64,000 bases of DNA, from contig NZ_OZ007030.1 of the NCBI RefSeq assembly GCF_963931595.1, positions 1,108,481-1,172,480 of the forward strand, given 5' to 3'. The notes below the pieces were generated by a model, which saw only the letters and a program-made list of their open reading frames with translations, ran no database searches and was not told where the DNA came from. Positions 1 through 8,312 of the stretch are shown in pieces. Numbering within the stretch: the first letter of the stretch is position 1; the number at the start of each line of letters is the position of its first letter. A program made the translations under genes and the position numbers. This DNA is from an uncultured Subdoligranulum sp. GTDB taxonomy: Bacteria; Bacillota; Clostridia; Oscillospirales; Ruminococcaceae.

Positions 1-231
1 GATCCCGCCACGCACCGCGAAGTGCTGGAGATGGCACAGCAATATGCCGTGGCCAACCATTTCACCGCGGCGGGACTGGATTTTTCTCCGATCAAGGGCC
101 CGGAAGGAAATATTGAATTCCTGCTGTATGTGCAGCATTCTGAGGTGCCGCAGCCGCTGCCGGAAGGCAGAATCGCGGAAGTGGTCAGCGCTGCCCACAC
201 GGCACTGGACAAGGCACCCAATTTACATTGA
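1..231 (+). CDS. tlyA: TlyA-family rRNA methyltransferase, C-terminal fragment
   Basis: This is the last 76 residues of a gene whose start lies before the window. The reading frame is open from base 1 and ends in TGA. The fragment (DPATHREVLEMAQ near the start, SPIKGPEGNIEFLLY in the middle) resembles the end of TlyA/hemolysin-A proteins, which methylate ribosomal RNA 2'-O-cytidine. The following order nadK-argR-recN is the classic Clostridia/Bacilli arrangement behind tlyA and supports the call. Only the C-terminal end of the methyltransferase domain is present, so catalytic residues cannot be checked. The family call rests partly on gene order. Confidence 0.75.
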   Translation, partial: DPATHREVLEMAQQYAVANHFTAAGLDFSPIKGPEGNIEFLLYVQHSEVPQPLPEGRIAEVVSAAHTALDKAPNLH

Positions 232-248
232 CAGAAAGGACGACCCAG

Positions 249-1094
249 ATGGTGGTCTTGCTGATTCCCAATGCAACCAAAGATCAGGGGCTGGCGGTAA
301 CAAGACAAGCTGCCGTTCTGTTGGAAAAGTATGGTCTTTCGGTTTTGATGACCGATGCAGTGGAGCGGCCGGATTCTTTTCCGAAGATACGGACGCTTCC
401 GGAGGAGCAGGCGTATCAGCAGGCGGATGTGGTCCTGACCATCGGCGGCGACGGTACACTTTTGCGCAGCGGCCAGGCTTGCGTTCGCCATCAGAAACCG
501 GTACTGGGCGTGAACCTTGGCCGGACGGGTTTTCTTGCCACCTGTGAAGTGGACGAAATGCCGGAAAAATTCCGACGGCTGGCAGAGGGAACCTATACAA
601 TTGTCAAGCGGGGGCTTTTGGAGGCTGAGATCTCCCAGGCAAATTGGTGCGCCCATGCTATCAACGATCTGGTAGTGTTCGGACAGACGCGGCTTCACCC
701 GATGGATTATCGCGTCTATTGCGATGGTGCCTTTGTTAGCAGTTATCGCAGCGATGGCCTGATTGTGGCTACCCCCACAGGCTCCACCGCTTACTCTTTT
801 TCTGCCGGAGGTCCGGTACTGGATGGCATGGCGGATGTGATGGTGCTGACGCCGGTATGTGCGCACAATGTGCATACAGCACCGCTGGTGTTTGCAGCCA
901 CCCGCAGACTGGAGATTGTGGCGGATTCTGAAAACCGCGAGGTTTGTTGGGCCTGCGCCGACAGTGGTCCGCGGCACAGGATTCTGCCGGGACAGAAAAT
1001 TTTGATTACAGCCGCGCCGGAAAAGCTCCGGCTGATTACCTTTGAAGAATCTGAACAATTCTGCGCCATAGAAAACAAGCTGATGAGGAGATGA
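249..1094 (+). CDS. nadK: NAD kinase
   Basis: ATP-dependent NAD+ kinase that makes NADP+ in the cytosol. The hallmark GGDGT motif is at about residues 66-70, followed by a typical NLGRTGFLA segment and a TPTGSTAYSFSAGG segment that lines the NAD site. The protein is 281 residues, normal for bacterial NadK. The frame opens with a TTG at 228 that overlaps the tlyA stop, but AAAGGA at 235-240 lies 8 bases before the ATG at 249, so ATG 249 is the preferred start. It is co-directional and tightly packed with tlyA upstream and argR downstream, consistent with one operon. Confidence 0.95.
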   Translation: MVVLLIPNATKDQGLAVTRQAAVLLEKYGLSVLMTDAVERPDSFPKIRTLPEEQAYQQADVVLTIGGDGTLLRSGQACVRHQKPVLGVNLGRTGFLATCEVDEMPEKFRRLAEGTYTIVKRGLLEAEISQANWCAHAINDLVVFGQTRLHPMDYRVYCDGAFVSSYRSDGLIVATPTGSTAYSFSAGGPVLDGMADVMVLTPVCAHNVHTAPLVFAATRRLEIVADSENREVCWACADSGPRHRILPGQKILITAAPEKLRLITFEESEQFCAIENKLMRR

Positions 1095-1099
1095 TTCCT

Positions 1100-1561
1100 T
1101 TGAAAAGTGCGCGCCATCAGGCGATTCTGGATTTGATTGAAAAGCATCCCATCGACCGGCAGGAAGATCTGCTGGCTCATTTGCGGGAAGCCGGTTTTGA
1201 TGTGACACAGGCAACGGTTTCCCGCGATATCCGCGATTTACAACTGGTCAAAGTGGCCGATGCCGATGGACGCTATCGGTATATGCCGGCAGCGGCTTCC
1301 GGAAAGGTGACCCATTCTCCCAGCCGGTTTGAGATGATTTTTCGGGAATCGGTCCTCAAGGTGGATTACGCAGGTCACATGGTGCTGGTCAAGTGTTTTT
1401 CCGGCATGGCCAATGCTGCCTGTGAGGTATTCGACGCCAAACAGTGGAACAACGTGGTTGGCACGCTTTCCGGCGATGATACATTTTTTATTCTGATGCG
1501 TACCGAAGAAGATGCAGCGGAAATCTGCCGGGCGCTGCAGCAATATACGCGCCGCGGATAA
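1100..1561 (+). CDS. argR: Arginine repressor
   Basis: Arginine-responsive transcription regulator. The N-terminal winged helix shows the family signature QATVSRDIRDLQLVKV, and the C-terminal part carries the arginine-binding and oligomerisation segment ending in GTLSGDDTFFILMRT. Two starts are possible. ATG 1091 overlaps the nadK stop, but the GAGGAG at 1085-1090 abuts it. The TTG at 1100 lies 9 bases beyond that ribosome site and is preferred, giving 153 residues. Arginine genes are not in this window, so its targets lie elsewhere. The position between nadK and recN is conserved in Firmicutes. Confidence 0.93.
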   Translation: MKSARHQAILDLIEKHPIDRQEDLLAHLREAGFDVTQATVSRDIRDLQLVKVADADGRYRYMPAAASGKVTHSPSRFEMIFRESVLKVDYAGHMVLVKCFSGMANAACEVFDAKQWNNVVGTLSGDDTFFILMRTEEDAAEICRALQQYTRRG

Positions 1562-1594
1562 GGTGCCGCTGCGAGACAGGGGAGGGGCTGGCCC

Positions 1595-3262
1595 ATGCTG
1601 GCAAACCTGAAAATAGAAAATGTGGCTGTCATTGAGAAGGCGGAAGTTGTATTTACTCCCGGACTCAATGTGCTGACGGGCGAGACCGGTGCCGGCAAAT
1701 CCATTCTGATCGATTCCATCAATGCGATTTTAGGCAACCGTACATCCCGGGACTTGGTCCGCAGCGGTGCACAAAAGGCCTGCATCTGGGCGACTTTTGA
1801 ATCCATCCCGCAGTCGGTGCAGCAGAAGCTGGAAAAAAGCGGCTACGAGGCATCGGAGGATCTGCTTTTATACCGTGAGATCAACGCAGAGGGAAAGGGT
1901 AGCTGCCGTATCAATGGGATGCCCGCAACGGCCAGCGTTGTACGGGATATTTCGGCAGGGCTCCTTGCAATCCACGGGCAGCATGACAGCCAGGGTCTGA
2001 CGAATCCTGCCCTGCATCTGGGGCTTTTGGATCAGTACGCGCAGAACCGGGCACTTTTTACCCAATACTATCAGTGCTATCGGGAACTGGTGGCGGTGAA
2101 GCGGCAGCTGGATGCGTTGAATGCCAATGAGGCGGACAAACAGCGTCGCATGGATGCTTTGACCTCGGAGATTGATGCCATTGATGCCGCGGCGCTGCAG
2201 CCCGGGGAAGAAAAGACGCTGCAGGAACGCAAAAACGTCATTACCCATGCCCAGTCCATTTTGCAGGGCATCACCGTGGCCCATCTGGCACTGGCCGGAG
2301 ATGAGGACGGGGAACAGCCGGGCGCTGCAGACCTGCTGGGCGGCGCGGTGGACGGCGTGCAGAATGCGGCACGCCAGGATGAGACACTGATGCCGCTGGC
2401 GGAGCGCCTGCAGGAACTGTATTATACCGCACGGGAACTGGCAACGGATTTTGCCGACCGGCTGGATGCCTATGATTTTGATCCGGCGGAGCTGGATCAG
2501 ATTGAAAGCCGTCTGGATACCATTTATCGGCTGAAGCAGAAATTCGGCATGGAAGTGGAGGAGATCCTTGCCCGCCGGGAACAGGATGAAAAAGAGCTGG
2601 AGGCCTTCCAGTCGTCGGGAGAAAAGATTGCAGAGCTGAAAGCACAGATGCAATCCCTGTATGGAAAAGCCAAGGAGGCGGCGGAAGCGCTGACGCAGAG
2701 CCGTCTGAAGGGCTTTACGGCGATGAACAAGGACATGAAGGCGGCGCTGGAATTCCTGAATATGCCGGGAATCCGGTTCGCACTGCGCCATACACGGGGA
2801 CCGCTGGCTTCCCACGGACAGGATACGGTAGAATTTCTGATTTCCACCAACCCGGGCGAAGATCCGAAGCCGTTGGCCAAGATTGCGTCGGGCGGCGAGC
2901 TTTCCCGCATCATGCTGGCTTTCAAGAGCGCTTTGGCGGACCGGGACGCGCTGCCCACCGTGATCTACGATGAAATCGATACAGGCGTTTCCGGTCTGGC
3001 CGCAGGGCGGATCGGACAACTGCTTCACAAGACCGCACAGGGGCGGCAGGTTCTTTGCATTACCCATACACCACAGGTTGCCGCGTTTGCCGACAACCAG
3101 CTGCTGATTCAGAAAAATGTGCGGGAAAATCGCACCTACACAGAAATTCATACGCTGGATCTGGAAGGGCGTGTGCAGGTGCTGGCGCGGATGATCTCCG
3201 GGGACAAAGTGACGGATCTGAGCCTGGCCAATGCCCGGGAACTGATTGAAAAATCCCGATGA
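1595..3262 (+). CDS. recN: DNA repair protein RecN
   Basis: SMC-like ATPase that acts early in double-strand break repair. The protein has 555 residues. A Walker A motif (TGETGAGKS) lies at about residues 28-36, a long glutamate- and lysine-rich coiled-coil region fills the middle (about residues 150-370), and an ABC signature (ASGGELSRIMLA) with a following Walker B segment (VIYDEIDTGVSG) lies near residues 429-470. GGGGAGGGG precedes the ATG by a few bases. It starts 33 bases after argR, consistent with an argR-recN unit. A tyrS promoter and leader follow, so the operon probably ends here, although no strong terminator hairpin is seen immediately after recN. Confidence 0.96.
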   Translation: MLANLKIENVAVIEKAEVVFTPGLNVLTGETGAGKSILIDSINAILGNRTSRDLVRSGAQKACIWATFESIPQSVQQKLEKSGYEASEDLLLYREINAEGKGSCRINGMPATASVVRDISAGLLAIHGQHDSQGLTNPALHLGLLDQYAQNRALFTQYYQCYRELVAVKRQLDALNANEADKQRRMDALTSEIDAIDAAALQPGEEKTLQERKNVITHAQSILQGITVAHLALAGDEDGEQPGAADLLGGAVDGVQNAARQDETLMPLAERLQELYYTARELATDFADRLDAYDFDPAELDQIESRLDTIYRLKQKFGMEVEEILARREQDEKELEAFQSSGEKIAELKAQMQSLYGKAKEAAEALTQSRLKGFTAMNKDMKAALEFLNMPGIRFALRHTRGPLASHGQDTVEFLISTNPGEDPKPLAKIASGGELSRIMLAFKSALADRDALPTVIYDEIDTGVSGLAAGRIGQLLHKTAQGRQVLCITHTPQVAAFADNQLLIQKNVRENRTYTEIHTLDLEGRVQVLARMISGDKVTDLSLANARELIEKSR

Positions 3263-3274
3263 CGGCAGGCTGCC

Positions 3275-3303
3275 TTGACTTTCCCGGGGTAGTGTGCTAC
3301 AGT
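3275..3303 (+). promoter_or_regulatory. Sigma-A-type promoter for tyrS leader
   Basis: TTGACT at 3275-3280 and TACAGT at 3298-3303 are separated by exactly 17 bases and sit immediately before the T-box leader. This is read directly from the sequence; activity is inferred. Confidence 0.7.
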
Positions 3304-3309
3304 ATACAA

Positions 3310-3606
3310 GTAAAATGCGATGAGGGAAACAAGTACCCGCTGCAGGTCTGTCCCAGAGAAGTTCCGGTTGGTGCAAGGAACCGACAGAAGGCGGCGCAGG
3401 GAATACCTTCCGGAGCAGCAGGCTGAACGCAGAAAATGGCAAGTAGGCTGTGCCGTGTGCGCACGTTACAGCGTTTGGGTGTCGTGGCTCCCTTTGGCCG
3501 CTGCACCCGCGAAGGCCCATGACCGTGAGGCGTGGGCAAAACAGAGGTGGTACCGCGAAATTTCGCCCTCTGCCAAATTTCCATTTGGCGGGGGCTTTTT
3601 CTATGC
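3310..3606 (+). promoter_or_regulatory. T-box leader (tyrosine) of tyrS
   Basis: The leader contains the T-box core AGGTGGTACCGCG at 3545-3557. It is followed by a terminator hairpin (GCCAAA/TTTGGC with flanking GCCC/GGGC pairs) and a T-run at about 3566-3602. The upstream region can fold into the long Stem I of T-box RNAs. A UAC triplet at 3404-3406 lies in a GGAAUACC context typical of a specifier loop and matches tyrosine. Binding of uncharged tRNA-Tyr would stabilise the antiterminator and turn on tyrS. Class assignment is secure from the core motif and the downstream gene; the exact specifier position is inferred. Confidence 0.93.
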
Positions 3607-3634
3607 CCTTGCCGCAGTCAACAGGAGGATTTTT

Positions 3635-4855
3635 ATGACGATTTATGACGAACTCAAAGCGCGCGGTCTGATTGCGCAGGTGACCGATGAGGAGGAAATC
3701 AAGGAACTCATCAACAACGGCAAGGCAACTTTCTATATTGGTTTTGACTGCACGGCAGACAGTCTCACCGCCGGACATTTCATGGCGCTGACGCTGATGA
3801 AGCGTCTGCAGATGGCCGGTAACCGTCCCATTGCCCTGATTGGCGGCGGCACGACGATGATCGGCGATCCTTCCGGACGCAGTGATATGCGCAAGATGCT
3901 GACGAAAGAAGACATCGCCCATAACGCGGAGTGCTTCAAGCGTCAGATGGAGCGGTTTGTGGAGTTCGGCGATGGAAAGGCCCTGATGCTCAACAATGCC
4001 GACTGGCTGCTCAACCTCAACTATGTGGAATTGCTGCGGGAAGTGGGCGCCTGCTTCAGCGTGAACAACATGCTCCGCGCAGAGTGCTACAAGCAGCGCA
4101 TGGTCAACGGGCTCTCTTTCCTGGAATTCAACTACATGATCATGCAGAGCTACGACTTCTACTACATGTTCCAGCACTATGGCTGCAACATGCAGTTTGG
4201 CGGCGATGATCAGTGGAGCAACATGCTGGGCGGCACCGAACTGATCCGCCGCAAGCTGAACAAGGATGCCTATGCCATGACCATTACCCTGCTGACGGAT
4301 TCCCAGGGCAAGAAGATGGGCAAGACGGCGGGCAACGCTGTCTGGCTGGATCCCAACAAGACCAGCCCCTTTGATTTCTATCAGTACTGGCGGAACGTGG
4401 GCGATGCCGATGTTCTCAAATGCATCCGTATGCTGACCTTCCTGCCGCTGGAGCAGATCGATGAAATGGATCACTGGCAGGGTGAACAGCTCAACCAGGC
4501 CAAGGAAATTCTTGCCTACGAGCTGACCAAGATGGTGCACGGTGAAGCCGAGGCCGAAAAGGCGCAACAGACGGCACGCGGCCTGTTCAGCGGTGCGGCC
4601 GACCAGGAAAACATGCCGAGCACGGTGCTGGACGCTGCTCTTGTCAAGGATGGGGCTGTCGGCCTGCTGGCGGCCATGGTGGCTGCCGGCCTTTGCGGCT
4701 CCAACCGGGAAGCCCGCCAGCTGGTGCAGCAGGGCGGTGTGCTCGTGGACGGCGAAAAGGCTACCGACCCCAAGATGACGTTAAGCGAAGAAGCGCTGCG
4801 CAACGGCGTCGTCATCAAGAAGGGTAAAAAGGTATATCATAAGGTAATGCTGTAA
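3635..4855 (+). CDS. tyrS: Tyrosyl-tRNA synthetase
   Basis: Charges tRNA-Tyr. The class I signature region is present (TADSLTAGHFMAL, a variant of the HIGH motif) followed by IGDPSGRSDMR. A KMSKS-type loop appears as KKMGKT. An S4-like RNA-binding domain forms the C-terminus (NREARQLVQQGGVLVDG). The start is ATG 3635 with AGGAGG seven bases upstream; the frame stays open further 5' through the leader, which is non-coding. The predicted protein has 406 residues, typical for the family. The gene is regulated by the T-box just upstream and closed by a hairpin terminator downstream. Confidence 0.96.
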   Translation: MTIYDELKARGLIAQVTDEEEIKELINNGKATFYIGFDCTADSLTAGHFMALTLMKRLQMAGNRPIALIGGGTTMIGDPSGRSDMRKMLTKEDIAHNAECFKRQMERFVEFGDGKALMLNNADWLLNLNYVELLREVGACFSVNNMLRAECYKQRMVNGLSFLEFNYMIMQSYDFYYMFQHYGCNMQFGGDDQWSNMLGGTELIRRKLNKDAYAMTITLLTDSQGKKMGKTAGNAVWLDPNKTSPFDFYQYWRNVGDADVLKCIRMLTFLPLEQIDEMDHWQGEQLNQAKEILAYELTKMVHGEAEAEKAQQTARGLFSGAADQENMPSTVLDAALVKDGAVGLLAAMVAAGLCGSNREARQLVQQGGVLVDGEKATDPKMTLSEEALRNGVVIKKGKKVYHKVML

Positions 4856-4865
4856 CGAACCAAAG

Positions 4866-4905
4866 CGGGGTGCATCTGTGGTAGACACAGGTGCACCCTG
4901 TTTTG
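4866..4905 (+). terminator. Intrinsic terminator after tyrS
   Basis: GGGTGCATCTGTG pairs with CACAGGTGCACCC around a short loop and is followed by TGTTTT. It lies 12 bases after the tyrS stop. Confidence 0.85.
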
Positions 4906-4936
4906 GTAAAAGATGCGGGCATCTCTGCGGATTCCC

Positions 4937-4965
4937 TTGCCCGGGGTAGGAAAATGGGATATAAT
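4937..4965 (+). promoter_or_regulatory. Promoter for radA
   Basis: TTGCCC at 4937-4942 and a perfect TATAAT at 4960-4965 are spaced by 17 bases, with the radA start 30 bases downstream. Confidence 0.7.
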
Positions 4966-4994
4966 AAGAGAAGTCTATAGTCGAGGAGGCTCTC

Positions 4995-6395
4995 ATGCCC
5001 AAAGACAAACTGAAAACCATCTATGTCTGCACACAGTGCGGAGAGACCAGCCCGCGCTGGCTGGGACGATGCCCTTCCTGCGGTGCGTGGAATACCATGA
5101 CCGAGGATGTGGTGGCGGAACCGGCCAAGGCGGCAACCTCCCGCGGAAATGCACCGGCGCGTGTCCCCGGGCAGACGACCCTGACACCGCAGAAACTGAA
5201 GAACATCAGCACCACCGAGGAAAAGAGCCGGATTGTTACCGGCATCAGCGAATTGGATCGGGTGCTGGGCGGCGGCATTGTGATCGGCAGCGTGATCCTC
5301 ATCGGCGGCGAGCCGGGAATTGGCAAATCCACCATTTTGCTGCAGCTTTGCGGCGAAGTGAGCAAAACCAAAAACGTGCTGTATGTGACCGGTGAGGAAT
5401 CGGTGCGGCAGATCAAGCTGCGAGCGGTTCGGCTGGATGTGCCCCAGGAAAACATTTCTCTGGTTGCAGAAAGTGATGTAGACGAGATCTGTGGTCTGAT
5501 CGAATCCATGAAGCCGGACCTGGTCGTGATCGACTCGATCCAGACGATGCGCTGTACCGATATTGCGTCTTCGTCCGGAACGGTCAGCCAGGTGAAGGAG
5601 AGCACCGCACGATTTCTGAATGTGGCCAAAACGCTGGAGATCCCCACATTCATTGTTGGCCATGTCAATAAGGACGGTGCCATTGCCGGTCCCAAGGTCA
5701 TGGAGCATATTGTGGACACGGTGCTCTATTTCGAGGGCGACAAAACATTGCCTTATCGGGTGCTGCGGGCGGTCAAAAACCGCTACGGTTCCACGAATGA
5801 GATCGGCATGTTTGATATGACAGGCCGCGGTCTGGCGCAGATTGAAAATCCTTCGCAGGTTATGCTGGAAGGCCGGCCGCTGGGAATCAGCGGAACCTGT
5901 GTCGCCTGTGTGATGGAGGGCACCCGACCGGTACTGAGCGAAATCCAGGCACTGGCCACCAAGACCAGTTTCCCCAGCCCGCGCAGGACGGCGAGCGGTT
6001 TTGACTACAACCGCATGTATCTGCTGCTGGCGGTTCTGGAAAAGCGTGCGGGATATTCCTTTGCCAACCAGGATGTGTATATCAACATCGTTGGTGGCCT
6101 GAAGCTGGATGAAACGGCCTGCGATCTGCCGGTATGCATGGCGATGGCCTCCAGTTTGCTGGATTTGCCCATCGGGGAGAAAACCTTTGCCGTAGGGGAA
6201 GTGGGCCTTGGCGGAGAGATCCGCAGTGTGCCGCACCTGGAAACCAGACTCCGGGAGGCCCGGCGTGTTGGCTTTGACACTGCCATTGTTCCGAAGCACA
6301 ATCTGAAACTGATTGACCCGGCACAATTCCCCGGGCTCAAACTGGTTGGCGTATCCTATCTGCGTGAAGCCATCAATACGATCAAATTGAAATGA
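4995..6395 (+). CDS. radA: DNA repair protein RadA
   Basis: RecA-like ATPase that promotes branch migration in homologous recombination. An N-terminal four-cysteine zinc finger is visible (Cys12, Cys15, Cys26, Cys29). A Walker A motif (GGEPGIGKST) lies at about residues 104-113, the RadA-specific KNRYG motif near residue 255, and a C-terminal Lon-protease-like domain follows (YINIVGGLKLDE region). The 466-residue length is normal. GAGGAGG lies about 8 bases before ATG 4995. The SseB-like gene starts 9 bases after its stop, so the two are probably co-transcribed. Confidence 0.96.
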   Translation: MPKDKLKTIYVCTQCGETSPRWLGRCPSCGAWNTMTEDVVAEPAKAATSRGNAPARVPGQTTLTPQKLKNISTTEEKSRIVTGISELDRVLGGGIVIGSVILIGGEPGIGKSTILLQLCGEVSKTKNVLYVTGEESVRQIKLRAVRLDVPQENISLVAESDVDEICGLIESMKPDLVVIDSIQTMRCTDIASSSGTVSQVKESTARFLNVAKTLEIPTFIVGHVNKDGAIAGPKVMEHIVDTVLYFEGDKTLPYRVLRAVKNRYGSTNEIGMFDMTGRGLAQIENPSQVMLEGRPLGISGTCVACVMEGTRPVLSEIQALATKTSFPSPRRTASGFDYNRMYLLLAVLEKRAGYSFANQDVYINIVGGLKLDETACDLPVCMAMASSLLDLPIGEKTFAVGEVGLGGEIRSVPHLETRLREARRVGFDTAIVPKHNLKLIDPAQFPGLKLVGVSYLREAINTIKLK

Positions 6396-6404
6396 GGAAA
6401 GAAC

Positions 6405-7256
6405 ATGCCTGAACGTACTACAGAGCAAAAGGCGCCGGCCTTCAATCCGGAAATCAAAAAGGCCATTGAGGCGTTCAAAAATGAAAACAGCCCGCAGAAC
6501 CTGAATGCCGTTCTCAATGAATTGGTAAAGTCACCGCTGCTGGCGCCGGCTATCTTTGACTTGCAGGGGGCTCCGGCTCCGAAACCCGGACCGGACGGCC
6601 GTGTACAGCTGCCCAAGAATACCAGGATCAGTCTGGTGATGTTGAACAGCAAGGAAGGAAAGCCCTATTATCTGGCTTTCAGCGACTGGGACGCGGTACA
6701 TGAGTGGCAGAAGAAAACCACACAAAGCCGTCAGATCATCATGATCCGCTTTGATGATTTTGCCAATATGCTGCAAAAGAATCAGGAGGCATCGGGCCTG
6801 ATCGTGAACCCGGGTGAGAATGGTCTGCGCCTGGAATCGCCGCTGATTCTTTCTGTCAAAAAGCAGAAAGACGCCATGGCCAAGGCCCGCGAGGCGGCTA
6901 CCATTCATCCCGGTGACAAGGTGACGATCGTGGAACCCACTGTTTTGGCGGACGAACTGCTGAACCCGATCTGCGATGTGCTGGCACAGGCTCCCGGTGT
7001 GGGATCGGCTTATCTGCAGATCATGATCGTGAATGAAACCCGCAAATGTTATCTGCTGGTTCTGGACGGCCCCAAGGATGAGAAACTCTTTGCAACGGTG
7101 GCCCAGGCAGCGCGCCCCTATCTGACTGGCCGTACGCCGCGGATGGATCTGACAATCACCACCTCGGTCTCTCCGCTGGGGCAGCAGGGGATGCGGGGCA
7201 GCGAGCCGTTTTACCGCAAGGGCATTGGCCGGATCCAGGAGGAGGACGACGAATGA
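6405..7256 (+). CDS. SseB-like protein
   Basis: A 283-residue soluble protein resembling the SseB family (enhanced serine sensitivity), found widely in Clostridia with no defined biochemical role. The N-terminal half (residues about 15-145) has the SseB-like core with a conserved LAFSDWDAVHEW segment. The C-terminal half (about 165-265) resembles the SseB C-terminal domain with a VGSAYLQIMIVNE segment. No signal peptide or membrane helix is seen. It follows radA by 9 bases and overlaps the next gene by 4 bases (ATGA), so radA, this gene and the next likely form an operon. Family assignment is from recalled sequence features; the function is unknown. Confidence 0.75.
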   Translation: MPERTTEQKAPAFNPEIKKAIEAFKNENSPQNLNAVLNELVKSPLLAPAIFDLQGAPAPKPGPDGRVQLPKNTRISLVMLNSKEGKPYYLAFSDWDAVHEWQKKTTQSRQIIMIRFDDFANMLQKNQEASGLIVNPGENGLRLESPLILSVKKQKDAMAKAREAATIHPGDKVTIVEPTVLADELLNPICDVLAQAPGVGSAYLQIMIVNETRKCYLLVLDGPKDEKLFATVAQAARPYLTGRTPRMDLTITTSVSPLGQQGMRGSEPFYRKGIGRIQEEDDE

Positions 7257-8182
7257 GCGTGAAGCGTCTGCTGGACTGCACGCCCGGGGAAGCATCCCGC
7301 TACGGAAAAGCGGAGCTTTTGCAGGCCATTGCCGGCAGCGAGGGGCGCATCCTGGCATGTGAGACCATTGGAATTACGCCGCCCCTTTTGGTGGATGTAA
7401 CTAATGCGGAATACGCCGCCTCTTTGAGTGCCGATATCGTGCTGCTGAATATGTTTGATGTTCGGCAGCCTGTGATACAGGCGCTCCCGAAGGTTCCTGC
7501 CATGGAGACAGTCCGTGAGATCAAACGGCTGACCGGCCGTCTGGTGGGAATCAATTTGGAGCCTACCAACGACGAATTGGCGAAAGATAACGCAGGAACT
7601 CTGTGGGAGATGAAGGAAGGTCGCTTGGCGACTCCCGAGAATGCCAAGATTGCCGCCGACATGGGAGTGGATCTGATCGTTCTGACGGGAAATCCCGGCA
7701 ACGGCGTCAGCAATGAAGCCATTGAAAAAGCACTCAGGGAAATTTCTGCTGCGGTCGGCGACCGCGTGATGCTGGCGGCAGGAAAAATGCATGCTTCCGG
7801 TGTCGCCGGAGAGGGCGGAGAACATATCATGACTGAGCAGGACGCGCAGGCCTTTCTGGATGCTGGCGCGGATATCATTCTTCTGCCGGCGCCCGGCACG
7901 GTGCCCGGAATCACCATGGAGTATGCGCACCGCCTGATTGAAGCGGTACATGCCCGCGGCAAGCTGGCGATGACGGCGATCGGCACTTCTCAGGAAGGTG
8001 CGGACGTGGCAACGATTCGTCAGATTGCGCTTATGTGTAAAATGGCGGGGGCGGATATCCACCATATTGGGGATACCGGTGTACCGGGGATGGCATTGCC
8101 CCAAAACATCCTGGCATATTCCATCGCCATCCGTGGAGAGCGTCATACCTACCACAGGATGGCACAGTCGATTAACAGATAA
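7253..8182 (+). CDS. Unrecognised TIM-barrel-like protein (resembles DUF7916)
   Basis: A 309-residue cytosolic protein. It has repeated strand-helix units with glycine-rich turns (ACETIGITPPLLVDV, VGINLEPTND, LIVLTGNPGNG, ILLPAPGTVPG, HHIGDTGVPG), as expected for an (alpha/beta)8 barrel that binds a phosphorylated ligand. I recall close relatives being named DUF7916 or loosely PEP-phosphonomutase/HAD-like; none of these names gives a proven reaction. It overlaps the SseB-like gene by 4 bases and is closed by a strong terminator, so it is the last gene of the radA operon and convergent with the mgl operon. Start ATG 7253 is preferred for the coupling. No catalytic residue can be named. Confidence 0.7.
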   Translation: MSVKRLLDCTPGEASRYGKAELLQAIAGSEGRILACETIGITPPLLVDVTNAEYAASLSADIVLLNMFDVRQPVIQALPKVPAMETVREIKRLTGRLVGINLEPTNDELAKDNAGTLWEMKEGRLATPENAKIAADMGVDLIVLTGNPGNGVSNEAIEKALREISAAVGDRVMLAAGKMHASGVAGEGGEHIMTEQDAQAFLDAGADIILLPAPGTVPGITMEYAHRLIEAVHARGKLAMTAIGTSQEGADVATIRQIALMCKMAGADIHHIGDTGVPGMALPQNILAYSIAIRGERHTYHRMAQSINR

Positions 8183-8189
8183 AACATGT

Positions 8190-8232
8190 AAAGACTGCCG
8201 CTCCGGTATTGTACCGGGACGACAGTCTTTTC
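8190..8232 (+). terminator. Intrinsic terminator of radA operon
   Basis: AAGACTG pairs with CAGTCTT, with an inner CCGGTA/TACCGG stem, and a TTTT follows at 8228-8231. Confidence 0.85.
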
Positions 8233-8245
8233 GCGTTTATGTGAA

Positions 8246-8288
8246 ATAAAAAAAGCCCTGCCGCAGGGCTGGAGCCATGCGGCAGGGA
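8246..8288 (-). terminator. Intrinsic terminator of mgl operon
   Basis: On the minus strand CCCTGCCGCA pairs with TGCGGCAGGG (plus-strand arms 8278-8287 and 8255-8264), then a run of seven T residues. It lies just after the mglC stop. Confidence 0.88.
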
Positions 8289-8312
8289 GAAGGGAAGAGA
8301 ACGAGAGAAGAA

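Noticed and set aside
1868..4567. 899-codon minus-strand frame spanning recN and tyrS
   Set aside because: It is antisense to recN and a T-box-controlled tyrS and shows no family motifs; it arises from GC-rich codon bias.
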